NCBI GenBank assembly: GCA_963834725.1
Contig: CAWICN010000001.1
Span: forward strand, 4,340,001 to 4,404,000
Length of the DNA stretch: 64,000 nucleotides
Direction: 5' to 3'
DNA from: PALSA-693 sp963834725
GTDB lineage: Bacteria > Actinomycetota > Acidimicrobiia > Acidimicrobiales > Palsa-688
Position 1 is the stretch's first letter. The number at the start of each line of letters is the position of its first letter. The position numbers and the translations under genes are program-made. Positions 27,461 to 35,137 of this stretch are shown here, one piece after another. Below the pieces are notes generated by a model. The model did not search any database, was not told the origin of the DNA, and saw only the letters and a list, made by a program, of their open reading frames with translations.

Positions 27461-28753
27461 ATGCGCTCGTCCGCAGTTAATGACCTTCCCGCCGAGCTCC
27501 GCCAAAAGTGGGCGGCCAGCCGGGTCTGGGCCGCCCGGCAGGCGCCTTACCTGTCATCCGCTTTGCTCGCCTTGGAGCCGGTCGTCATCGAGGACCCCGA
27601 CAGTGACCTCAACGCTTTCCCGGTTGACCGCGCCTGGCATGTCTATCTCGCCCCGCCTGCGCTCGATGAAACTGCCGTCCCGGCGATCGGGTTCTGGCTC
27701 GTCCACCAGGTCTCGCATCTTCTGCGGCGTCACGCCGATCGCTACCCGCTCGCTGAGCACGAGGAGGCGCAGAGGTCGCCGCTCGATGGTCGCAGTGGCG
27801 AGCAGCGCCGCTGGAACGTCGCCGGTGACGCGGAAATCGACGACGACCTGGTCGCCGGAGAGATCAGGGTGCCGGACACCGCAGTCACACCCGCCGACCT
27901 GTCATGCCCGGACGGGTGGCTGGCGGAACAGTACTGGGAGGCCATCGGGCCAGGTTCCATTTCGTCAGCGACCGACCAACCAGGGGAGATCGCTGGCCTG
28001 CTCGATTGCGCCAACGACTGCGGGAGCGGCTGCGACGGGCGGCCTCGACCGTGGGATTGTGGTCGGCCCGGGCTGGGCCAGACCGGCGAGAAGCTCGTAG
28101 CCCGCGAGGTGGCACGGCGCATTCGCGAGCACTCCCGAGTTCGGGGCGACCTCCCGGCGGGCTGGCAGCGCTGGGCTGACGAGGTACTTGACCCCGTCGT
28201 GAGCTGGCAACGGGTGCTCTCCTCGATGCTGCGCCGGGGCGTCGCCGATGTGGCCGGAAGGGTCGACTTCAGCTATCGGCGCCCCTCTCGCCGGGCGTCA
28301 GCTGTTCCGGACGTGGTGCTTCCCAGCCTTCGGCAGCCCATACCGCAAGTGGCCATGGTCCTTGACACCTCCGGCAGCATGAGCGACCAGATGCTCAGCC
28401 AGGCCCTGGCCGAAGTGTCGGCGGTGCTTCGCGGCCTGGGTGTGGGACGTCGCCACCTGCGGGTGGTGTGCTGCGACGCAGAGGCCTACGAGGCGCAGCG
28501 AGTCCTCGACGCCCGGGAAGTTCGCCTCCTCGGCGGGGGTGGGACCGACATGGGCGTCGGCTTGGCAGCCGCCGCCGAACTCAAACCACGCCCCGACCTT
28601 CTCATTGTGTTGACGGACGGCCATACCCCCTGGCCACGGACTCCGCCCGCTGGAAGCCGAGTGGTGGTCGGGCTTATGGATCCGCACGGGACGGTCCCGG
28701 AGTGGGCCACGGCCGTCACGATCGAACCGCCCGCCCAGTCGGTGGGCTGGTAA
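27461..28753 (+). CDS. VWA-like domain protein (DUF2201-type metallopeptidase-like N-terminus)
   Basis: 430 residues. The N-terminal part resembles the DUF2201 putative metallopeptidase domain, with a modified metal site in WLVHQVSHLLRRH and a helical region around GDAEIDDDL. The C-terminal VWA domain keeps the MIDAS residues DTSGSMS (residue ~302), the Thr in GGGGTDMG and the Asp in VLTDGHTPWP. Spacing of 5 bp from the MoxR gene implies an operon in which the AAA ATPase acts on this protein. In other settings such pairs assemble or activate metal-dependent or effector complexes. Confidence 0.85.
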   Translation: MRSSAVNDLPAELRQKWAASRVWAARQAPYLSSALLALEPVVIEDPDSDLNAFPVDRAWHVYLAPPALDETAVPAIGFWLVHQVSHLLRRHADRYPLAEHEEAQRSPLDGRSGEQRRWNVAGDAEIDDDLVAGEIRVPDTAVTPADLSCPDGWLAEQYWEAIGPGSISSATDQPGEIAGLLDCANDCGSGCDGRPRPWDCGRPGLGQTGEKLVAREVARRIREHSRVRGDLPAGWQRWADEVLDPVVSWQRVLSSMLRRGVADVAGRVDFSYRRPSRRASAVPDVVLPSLRQPIPQVAMVLDTSGSMSDQMLSQALAEVSAVLRGLGVGRRHLRVVCCDAEAYEAQRVLDAREVRLLGGGGTDMGVGLAAAAELKPRPDLLIVLTDGHTPWPRTPPAGSRVVVGLMDPHGTVPEWATAVTIEPPAQSVGW

Positions 28754-28764
28754 GAGGCACCACC

Positions 28765-29565
28765 GTGGCACGAACCGGCATCGACAACCCGTGGCGCGAC
28801 GAGGGCGAGAAGCGGGAGCCCGAGCCCCTCGACCAGTGGATCCAGGCGGGCATCCCCCGTGATGAGGCGGAGACCTGGCGGAACTGGCGCTACCGCATCA
28901 ACGAGGCGACGGCGTGGCGCCACGCCGGCGTGTTTGGCGGTCTTCAGGCGGCCCAGTGGGCAACCGCAGGGGTCACGCCGTTGACGGTCAATCAATGGCG
29001 GGCTGCCGCCATTGCCGCGACAGAAGCCGTCCATTGGCACGAATTGGGCTTCGACCTCGAATCGGCCAAACAGCACAAGGCGAGCGGCCTCACACCCGAC
29101 CAAGCCTTCCACCGCCAGCGGCCCTCCTTCGGGTCAAGTCCCGGTTTCGCTGCCGTCAGCCGGGCCGGGTCCGGCCGGATGCTCCGCCGTCCGGGGGGTC
29201 CTCGGTCCGACGTCGACAAGTTCATGCAAGCTGGCGTCCCCGGCCAGATCCTGCATAGCTACATGGCCCGTCAGTGGTTCGATGACATCGCCCTGAGCTG
29301 GGCCAAGGAAGGGATCGACGCGGCGGAAGCTCAGCTTTGGCAAGAGCTCCACCTCAAGCCCAGCGAGGCAGGACGACTCAACCGACAAGGCGTCACGGTC
29401 TCCCAGACCGTCCGGGACTGGTGGCGGGCCGGCATACCCATCGACGAGGTGGCGGACTGGATCGGCGCCGGTCTCAAGCCCGACGAAGCTGCCGAGCAAC
29501 GGGCTCGAGGCATTACCGCCGAACAAGCCGCGACGCTCCGAGCCCTCCGCGACGAACCGGAGTAG
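28765..29565 (+). CDS. Trp/Ala-Gly helical-repeat protein of unknown function (third gene of MoxR/VWA operon)
   Basis: 266 residues from GTG 28765, 12 bp after the VWA stop. The whole protein is built of degenerate 15-17-residue units with pattern E-A-x-x-W-x-x-A-G-hydrophobic-x-P: examples are QWIQAGIPRDEAETW, ATAWRHAGVFGG, AAQWATAGVTP, AVHWHELGFDLESA, LSWAKEGIDAAEAQLW, DWWRAGIPIDEVADW and ADWIGAGLKPDEA. A Gly/Ser/Arg-rich break at residues ~125-150 splits two blocks. There is no catalytic motif. It is likely a solenoid scaffold or sensor that works with the MoxR-VWA pair. I do not recognise a named family. Confidence 0.7.
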   Translation: MARTGIDNPWRDEGEKREPEPLDQWIQAGIPRDEAETWRNWRYRINEATAWRHAGVFGGLQAAQWATAGVTPLTVNQWRAAAIAATEAVHWHELGFDLESAKQHKASGLTPDQAFHRQRPSFGSSPGFAAVSRAGSGRMLRRPGGPRSDVDKFMQAGVPGQILHSYMARQWFDDIALSWAKEGIDAAEAQLWQELHLKPSEAGRLNRQGVTVSQTVRDWWRAGIPIDEVADWIGAGLKPDEAAEQRARGITAEQAATLRALRDEPE

Positions 29566-29605
29566 CGGATCCGGGCAGCTGTTCTCAGGCTAGAGGGCCG
29601 TAGCC

Positions 29606-29712
29606 GTGACGAAGGTGCCTGATCCCGCTCTGCCGGGCGAGGGGCCGCAGCCGGAAACGAGGGTGCTTGATCCCGCTCTGCCGGGCGAGGGTGCTTGATC
29701 CCGCTATACCGG
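29606..29712. repeat. tandem repeat between the MoxR operon and DUF3263 gene
   Basis: Three copies of a unit containing GTGCTTGATCCCGCTCTGCC followed by GGGCGAGG lie at about 29613, 29661 and 29690, the last degenerate. The spacer otherwise shows no gene. The array immediately precedes the DUF3263 start region. Confidence 0.6.
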
Positions 29713-29732
29713 TGGTGGCAGGCTCGGTCGGG

Positions 29733-29993
29733 ATGGCGCTCTCCGATCGTGACCGGGCCGTGCTCGAGTTCGAACAGACCTGGTGGACCACCCCCGGCCC
29801 GAAGGAGGCAGCCATCAGAGCTCGCCTCGGGCTGTCACCCAGCCGCTACCGCCAGGTGTTGGCTGCCCTGGTGGATTCCGATGAGGCCGAAGCCTTTGAC
29901 CCGATGGTGATTCGGCGGCTGCGCCGGCGCCGGGAGGAGCAGCGCCGCACCCGCTATCCAGGAAGCCCCGCCCGGGGGGGTCGAGCCAGATGA
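29733..29993 (+). CDS. DUF3263 domain protein
   Basis: 86 residues. LSDRDRAVLEFEQTWW followed by GPKEAAIRARLGLSPSRY is the DUF3263 signature, a small helix-turn-helix-like domain found almost only in actinobacteria. The ATG at 29733 is the natural start; upstream codons read through the tandem repeat. Its stop overlaps the next ATG (ATGA). The DUF3263-LytR_C pair is a common actinobacterial arrangement. The likely role is DNA binding, but this is not established. Confidence 0.88.
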   Translation: MALSDRDRAVLEFEQTWWTTPGPKEAAIRARLGLSPSRYRQVLAALVDSDEAEAFDPMVIRRLRRRREEQRRTRYPGSPARGGRAR

Positions 29994-30529
29994 CCCAGCC
30001 TGGTACGACCCAGTCCGGTACCCGGACCTTCAGGGCGGTCCTGGTGATCGCCCTGGTCGTGGTGGTGGGGTGGGTGATCTTGCGTCACGGGCCCGGCCCC
30101 TCGCACTCTTCCAGCGCGGCGGCCGCTACCACTACCACCCTTCCCACGAGCGCAGCGGTGACGACGCCCGGGACCACTCCACCCACCACATTGGCGCTGG
30201 TGCCACCCGCGAGCATCAAGCTGCAGGTGCTCAACGGGATGCTGTCGGGCAGCCTCTCATCCCAGTGGAACGCCAAGCTCAAGGCCAACCCTGGTTATGA
30301 CACGCTGTCCGCCCTCAACGCCACCGCCCGGGTGGCCCAATCGGTGATCTACATCGTCACGCCCGGCTTGCAACGCGAAGCCAACGCCCTGGCCGCGGCC
30401 GTAGGGTTGCCTGCCACCGCCGTTGACCCGACCTCCCCGCCTCCGGCCTCGGCACCCATACCGAACGGGATCACGGCCAACGCCAACCTGATACTGGTCA
30501 TCGGCCCCGACCTCGCCGGCAGCGCTTGA
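29990..30529 (+). CDS. LytR C-terminal domain membrane protein
   Basis: 179 residues. An N-terminal membrane helix (AVLVIALVVVVGWVIL, residues ~16-32) is followed by a Thr/Ala/Pro linker and an extracytoplasmic LytR_C domain beginning IKLQVLNGMLSGSLS, with the usual VIYIVTPGLQREANALA segment. Such proteins sit at the envelope. Translation is coupled to the DUF3263 gene. Confidence 0.87.
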   Translation: MTQPGTTQSGTRTFRAVLVIALVVVVGWVILRHGPGPSHSSSAAAATTTTLPTSAAVTTPGTTPPTTLALVPPASIKLQVLNGMLSGSLSSQWNAKLKANPGYDTLSALNATARVAQSVIYIVTPGLQREANALAAAVGLPATAVDPTSPPPASAPIPNGITANANLILVIGPDLAGSA

Positions 30530-30662
30530 GCGGTCCGAATCCCAACTGCGTTGACGATTCTTCTCCGGCTCATAGGTCGACCGTCTACCGGGCCTGCTCG
30601 ACCTCCACTCCGCGAGATGTGGCCTCGCCCCTCGATGCTGTGATGGGAATCATCCAACGCAG
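30530..30662. repeat. spacer with an inverted repeat pair upstream of otsB
   Basis: CAACTGCGTTGACGATTC at 30543-30560 is matched in inverted orientation by the sequence ending CATCCAACGCAGTTGA around 30647-30665, the second arm running into the otsB TTG start. The first arm is also part of a small repeat found after several stop codons in this window. No gene is seen. Confidence 0.5.
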
Positions 30663-31478
30663 TTGAGTTCTGGACCGCCTGAGCAGCCCGGGGGCGGGCA
30701 CCTGCAGGCCGACGACGAGCGGCTCCGGCCGTGGCGGAAATCGCCCGGCACCTCGGGCGTCTTCCTCGACTTCGACGGCACCCTCGCCCCGATAGTCGAG
30801 ATACCCGATCAGGCCCGACTGCTCCCGGGGGCCGGGGAGATCCTCGCTCGTCTCGCCGCTCGGTATGCCCGGGTCGGGGTGATCTCCGGCCGGCCCGTGG
30901 CGTTCCTGTCGGATCGGCTCGGCGACCATCAGTCGGGCCTCGAGCTGATAGGGCTGTACGGCCTAGAACGCATGGCCCATGGTCGCCTGCTCGCTCCCGA
31001 CCCTGAGGTGGCCCGGTGGCAGTCGCTGATCGGCGCCGCGGCCCGTCGCGCCGAAGCGGAGGCTCCGCCCGGCGTGCGAGTGGAGCCGAAAGGGCTTGCC
31101 GTTACGGTGCATTTCCGGCAGGCGCCGAAGGCCGCGGCATGGGCCGCAGAGTTCGCCGCAGCCGAGGTCGCCCGGTCCGGGCTGGAAGCGCAGGAGGGGA
31201 AGATGTCATGGGAGCTGCGTCCGCCCCTGCCGACCGACAAGGGGACCGTGATCGACGAGCTGTCCGAGGGCCTGGAGGCAGTGTGCTTCGCTGGTGACGA
31301 CACCGGTGACCTCCCGGCCTTTGAGGCGCTGCGCCGGTTGGCGGGCGCCGGGTTGGCCACGCTGGCCGTCGCGGTCGCTGGGCCCGAGACGCCGGCCGCG
31401 GTGCTGTCGGCCGCCGACATCGTGGTCGACGGGCCGGCCGGCCTCCTTTCATTGCTTGGGTCGTTGGTCCTTGCTTGA
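30663..31478 (+). CDS. otsB: trehalose-phosphatase
   Basis: HAD-superfamily phosphatase that removes phosphate from trehalose 6-phosphate. Motif I FLDFDGTLAP (residue ~35), motif II GVISGRPV, and motif IV FAGDDTGDLPAF are all present; PTDKGTVIDEL carries the Lys of motif III. TTG start, 271 residues. It converges with otsA on the opposite strand, 39 bp apart, completing the OtsA-OtsB pathway. Confidence 0.93.
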   Translation: MSSGPPEQPGGGHLQADDERLRPWRKSPGTSGVFLDFDGTLAPIVEIPDQARLLPGAGEILARLAARYARVGVISGRPVAFLSDRLGDHQSGLELIGLYGLERMAHGRLLAPDPEVARWQSLIGAAARRAEAEAPPGVRVEPKGLAVTVHFRQAPKAAAWAAEFAAAEVARSGLEAQEGKMSWELRPPLPTDKGTVIDELSEGLEAVCFAGDDTGDLPAFEALRRLAGAGLATLAVAVAGPETPAAVLSAADIVVDGPAGLLSLLGSLVLA

Positions 31479-31517
31479 GACGCTGGCCGGTCCCGTATTC
31501 CCCTGAGCGTTCGAACC

Positions 31518-32909
31518 TCAGGGCGATCGGGGCGTTCGGGCCGCGGCGCGCTGATCGTCGAACCACTCGAGCGGCGAGCGAGCTCCGGCCATCTTGCGCA
31601 GCGACTGGGCGCGGACCGACCGCTCGGATGCCGTCAGGTCGAGGGCGGTGGCGAGCGCCCGGGCCGTGCCGCTCACGTCGAAGGGGTTCACACCCATGGC
31701 CTGCTCCCCGAGCTCGTCCCATGCTCCCGCCCGGTCGCTCAGGACGAGCACCCCGTCGCGCTCGTTGACGAGAGGCCCCTCCTTGGCGACCAGGTTGAGC
31801 CCATCGCGGATCGGGTTTACCAGTAGCACGTCGGACCGGCGCAGTGCCGCCACCGACTTCGGGTGGTTGTCCTCTGGATCCAGGAGGATCGGCGTCCAGC
31901 CCGACCCGGACCACTTGGCGTTGATCTGCTCGGCCAGCGCCATCACCTCCTGGCCGTAGGCGAGGTACTCCGCCAGACCCAGCCGGGACGGGTACACCAT
32001 GGCAGCGAACACCACCTGGCCGCGGAGGTCCGGGCGGGACTCGAGCAGCTCGTCGAAAGCCCAGAAACCCCGAAGGACGTTCTTTGACGGCTCGATCCGA
32101 TCGACGCGGACGACCAGGCGCCGGTCCCCGATGCCGGCCGCCAGGCGGGCGTGCTCCTGCTTACACTCGGGGGACGCCGCCACCAGACGAAGGTCGTCGA
32201 TGTCCGTGGCTGCCGGCGATACGAAGGTCAGGGGGGTCCGGCCCAGGCGCTCTCGACAGCAAGCTTCGAACGCCTCCGCCCACCGGGCCGAATGGAACCC
32301 GCACGCGCCGCCGCCAGCCAGGCCGGCCAACAGTTCCGCGCCCACCGAGTCGGGAAGCGTCGCCAGCTCCTGGGGTGAACACCAGGGAGTATGCACGAAC
32401 GCCGCCGTGCGCAGATCCGGCCGCCGGGCCGCCAGCATCTCCGGTACGAGCGCCAGCTGATAGTCGTGAACCAGCACCGTGGCCCCTGGAGCCGCCGCCT
32501 CGCATGCGGCCGCCGCGAACCGGGCGTTGACGGCCCGGAAGCGTTCCCACGCCGCCCACCAGTGGCGGTCGAACCGGGGCCGGCGAGGCAGATCCCAGAG
32601 GTCATGGAGGCAGAACCACAGCGTCTGGTTGGCGATCACGTCGTAGTAGGCCCGGTAGTCCGCGGGGTCGATCATGACGGGCTGCACGCGGAAGCCTTCG
32701 GCATCGAAAAGACCTCGGCCGGCCGCCGCCTCGTCGTCGGCGCCGACTCCCGCCGCCACCCAGAGCGCCCGGTCGCGCTCGACGCCGGGCCCCAATGTCA
32801 CGACGAGCCCTCCACCACCACGGCGAGCGGCGAGCGCCCCGTCCGGCGTCCGTTCGATGCTCAAGGGTCCCCGGTTGGAGAGCACCAGAAGGTGGTGGTC
32901 GGCGGCCAT
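31518..32909 (-). CDS. otsA: alpha,alpha-trehalose-phosphate synthase (GT20)
   Basis: Transfers glucose from a nucleotide sugar to glucose 6-phosphate. LVLSNRGPLS at the N-terminus, WVHDYQLALVP-type (VLVHDYQLALVPEML) and HTPWCSP, RVDRIEPSKNVLRG, and NPIRDGLNLVAKE with DRAGAWDELG are the GT20 signature segments. 463 residues is normal. The N-terminal loop is GGGGLV rather than the usual GGLV. Trehalose here may serve osmoprotection or cell-envelope sugars. Confidence 0.94.
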   Translation of the reverse strand: MAADHHLLVLSNRGPLSIERTPDGALAARRGGGGLVVTLGPGVERDRALWVAAGVGADDEAAAGRGLFDAEGFRVQPVMIDPADYRAYYDVIANQTLWFCLHDLWDLPRRPRFDRHWWAAWERFRAVNARFAAAACEAAAPGATVLVHDYQLALVPEMLAARRPDLRTAAFVHTPWCSPQELATLPDSVGAELLAGLAGGGACGFHSARWAEAFEACCRERLGRTPLTFVSPAATDIDDLRLVAASPECKQEHARLAAGIGDRRLVVRVDRIEPSKNVLRGFWAFDELLESRPDLRGQVVFAAMVYPSRLGLAEYLAYGQEVMALAEQINAKWSGSGWTPILLDPEDNHPKSVAALRRSDVLLVNPIRDGLNLVAKEGPLVNERDGVLVLSDRAGAWDELGEQAMGVNPFDVSGTARALATALDLTASERSVRAQSLRKMAGARSPLEWFDDQRAAARTPRSP

Positions 32910-32983
32910 AGAGGTAATCGAACAGTACCCAGGTCAGCGGTCGCTGCCTGACCGCCTGGCCTGAGCTGGGCCACACTGTCGAG

Positions 32984-33973
32984 ATGCCCCACCTGCTCGC
33001 CGCGCCCGACAAATGGAGAGGCAGCGCAACCGCCAACGAGGTGGCCGCCGCCATCGTTGGCGCCGCCACTGTCTCGGGCTGGACCGCGGATGCCGCGCCC
33101 GTCTCCGATGGGGGTGAGGGCTTCGCCGCAGTCCTCGGCGGTCGGGCCACACCTCACTGGGTTCACGGGCCGCTCGGCGGCCTGATCGACGCCCCGTGGT
33201 ACCTGCTCGACGACGGGGTCACCGCGTCCGTCGAGATGGCGTTGGCATCCGGCCTGGAGCTGGTGGGCGGGCCCCAGCACAACGATCCGATTCGGGCCAG
33301 CACCACCGGCACCGGTGAGCTGATCGCCGCCGCGGTCAAAGCCGGCGCCCGCCACGTCCTCGTCGGCATGGGCGGCTCGGCTACGACCGACGGCGGGTGG
33401 GGGGCGCTGGAGGCACTGGAGCCGCACAGCCGCCTGGCCGGTGTCGACCTGCACGTCGCCTGCGACGTCACCACCCGCTTTGTGGACGCCGCGCCCACCT
33501 TTTCACCGCAGAAAGGGGCATCGCCGGCTCAGGTCGAACTGCTCACCCGGCGCCTCGAACGACTGGCCCAGGTCTACGAGGAGCGCTTCGGTGTCGACGT
33601 GCGCGCCCTTCCGGGATCCGGTGCCGCCGGCGGCCTGGCCGGCGGGCTGGCCGCGCTCGGCGCCACCCTTTTCAGCGGCTTCGATGTGGTTGCTGAGCAC
33701 ATCGATCTGGCCGAGCGGATGGAGCATGCCGACCTGGTGATCACCGGTGAAGGGCTGCTCGACGAGGAGTCCTTCCATGGCAAGGCGGTCGGTGGGGTGG
33801 TGGCCCTGGCTCACCAGCTGGGGGTGCCGGTGGTGATCCTCGCCGGCGACGCGGCTGGTGAGCAGGCGGTTCCCCATCGGACCCTGGTCGGCGAGTTCGG
33901 CGAGGAGCGGGCGTGGGCCGACACCTTCGGAGCCCTCGGCGAACTGGTCAAGGAGGTGCTGGCCGAACAGTGA
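32984..33973 (+). CDS. glxK: glycerate kinase
   Basis: GlxK-family (type I) kinase phosphorylating D-glycerate, 329 residues. It begins APDKWRGSATANEVAAAI (substrate/ATP loop). DGGEGFAAVL, GMGGSATTDGGWGALEAL and TGEGLLDEESFHGKAVGGV are family-defining. Whether it makes 2- or 3-phosphoglycerate is not certain. It lies between otsA and gpgS; phosphoglycerate is the acceptor of GpgS, so the neighbourhood suggests a glucosylglycerate pathway. Confidence 0.93.
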   Translation: MPHLLAAPDKWRGSATANEVAAAIVGAATVSGWTADAAPVSDGGEGFAAVLGGRATPHWVHGPLGGLIDAPWYLLDDGVTASVEMALASGLELVGGPQHNDPIRASTTGTGELIAAAVKAGARHVLVGMGGSATTDGGWGALEALEPHSRLAGVDLHVACDVTTRFVDAAPTFSPQKGASPAQVELLTRRLERLAQVYEERFGVDVRALPGSGAAGGLAGGLAALGATLFSGFDVVAEHIDLAERMEHADLVITGEGLLDEESFHGKAVGGVVALAHQLGVPVVILAGDAAGEQAVPHRTLVGEFGEERAWADTFGALGELVKEVLAEQ

Positions 33974-34029
33974 GCGACCTTGTGGAGCGAACCGATTTGA
34001 AGTGAGCGACCTTGTAGAGCGAACCGATT
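33969..34029. repeat. 29-bp direct repeat spanning the glxK stop
   Basis: AGTGAGCGACCTTGTGGAGC and nine following bases (33969-33997) recur at 34001-34029 with one mismatch. The first copy includes the glxK stop codon, so the repeat duplicated a gene end. Confidence 0.75.
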
Positions 34030-34054
34030 CGGCCGTGACCGGCACCAGGCGGCC

Positions 34055-34969
34055 TTATGCCGTCTTGCGGTGCGCCGGGACCGATTCCAGCGGTGGTCGC
34101 TCGACGAGCGTCACCGGGATCTCCTCGCCATTCGGCCGGATCAGGTTCGCCGTCCAGCCGAAGGCAGCCGCGGTTTCCTCGCCCAACCCGGCCCGGGCGA
34201 GCGCCAGCTGCAGGATGGCGAGGGCCTGCACGCCCAGGTCGGCTAGGGGCCGGTTGCGGTGCACCCGTTCGCCCAGGTCACATTGCACCAGGCCGGCCAC
34301 CCCGAAGCGGTCGATAACGTCGATCAGCAGGCCCAGGTCGACGCCGTAGCCACCGACGAAGGGGACGGCCTCGAGGACGTCGCGACGGGCCGCATACTCA
34401 CCTGACAGCGGTTGGTAGAGCTCGGCCAGTTCAGGGAAAAAGAGCGAGATCAGCGGCCGAGCCATCAACTCGGTGACCCGGCCCCCTTCGCCTGGGCGTC
34501 CGTCAAGGGGACGTTCGTAGTAGCCCTTGACAAAGCTGACGTCATCCCGCGTGAGGAGCGGCCCGAGCAGGCCCCGCACGAACCCGGCGTCGAAATTCTG
34601 GATGTCGGCGTCGCAGAACGCCAGCAGGTCTCCAGAGGTGACGTGGACGGCCCGCCACATGGCCTGGCCCTTCCCGTTCTCGGTGCCATATTCGGGCAGG
34701 ACATCGGCTGCGCTTACCACAGTGGCGCCGGCTGCCTCCGCTATACCGGCGGTCTCGTCGCTCGAACCATCATCCAGGACGATCAGCTCGTCGACGACGG
34801 GCTGGCCAACCATCAGCTCGCGCCGGATGGTCTCGACCGCGGCACCGACGGTTGACTCCTCGTTGCGGGCGGGCAGGCAGACCGACACGCGCCGGCCGCG
34901 TTTGGCTGCCACCAACCGGGCCGCAGGATAGTCACGAAAATGGAAGGCTCGCACCATGGCGGCGGTCAT
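34055..34969 (-). CDS. gpgS: glucosyl-3-phosphoglycerate synthase
   Basis: GT-A retaining glycosyltransferase (GT81) that joins UDP-glucose to 3-phosphoglycerate, the first step to glucosylglycerate and methylglucose lipopolysaccharides. VSVCLPARNEESTVG is the donor-site loop, FCDADIQNF the metal-binding DxD-type motif, and FPELAELYQPLSGEYAARR and ERVHRNRPL are specific to GpgS. ATG 34969 gives 304 residues. A second ATG at 34957 has AGGA upstream and may be used. Confidence 0.92.
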   Translation of the reverse strand: MTAAMVRAFHFRDYPAARLVAAKRGRRVSVCLPARNEESTVGAAVETIRRELMVGQPVVDELIVLDDGSSDETAGIAEAAGATVVSAADVLPEYGTENGKGQAMWRAVHVTSGDLLAFCDADIQNFDAGFVRGLLGPLLTRDDVSFVKGYYERPLDGRPGEGGRVTELMARPLISLFFPELAELYQPLSGEYAARRDVLEAVPFVGGYGVDLGLLIDVIDRFGVAGLVQCDLGERVHRNRPLADLGVQALAILQLALARAGLGEETAAAFGWTANLIRPNGEEIPVTLVERPPLESVPAHRKTA

Positions 34970-35026
34970 CCTGCCACGACGAAAACCGACGTGCTGGCCT
35001 GCGCTCAACCGGTTAACATATGGGGC

Positions 35027-35121
35027 GACATCATCAAGAGCGGCCGAGGGACGGGCCCCGTGACGCCGCGGCAACCAGGCCCCTCCGGGGGCACCAGGTG
35101 CCAATGCCCGGTTCGATGAGC
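35027..35121 (+). promoter_or_regulatory. SAM riboswitch, SAM-I clan
   Basis: The 5' leader contains the conserved core of SAM-I: ATCAAGAG, GAGGGACGGGCCC, TGACGCC, GGCAACC and GGTGCCAA, closed by CATC with GATG as the P1 stem. The internal hairpin GGCCCCTCCGGGGG forms P3. Between the second CC and the closing GATGAG only about six bases remain, so the usual P4 arm is missing, as in SAM-I/IV-type variants. It ends just before the AAGGAGG ribosome site of the threonine-synthase-like gene, so S-adenosylmethionine probably represses translation. Confidence 0.88.
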
Positions 35122-35137
35122 CAAGGAGGAACCTAGC

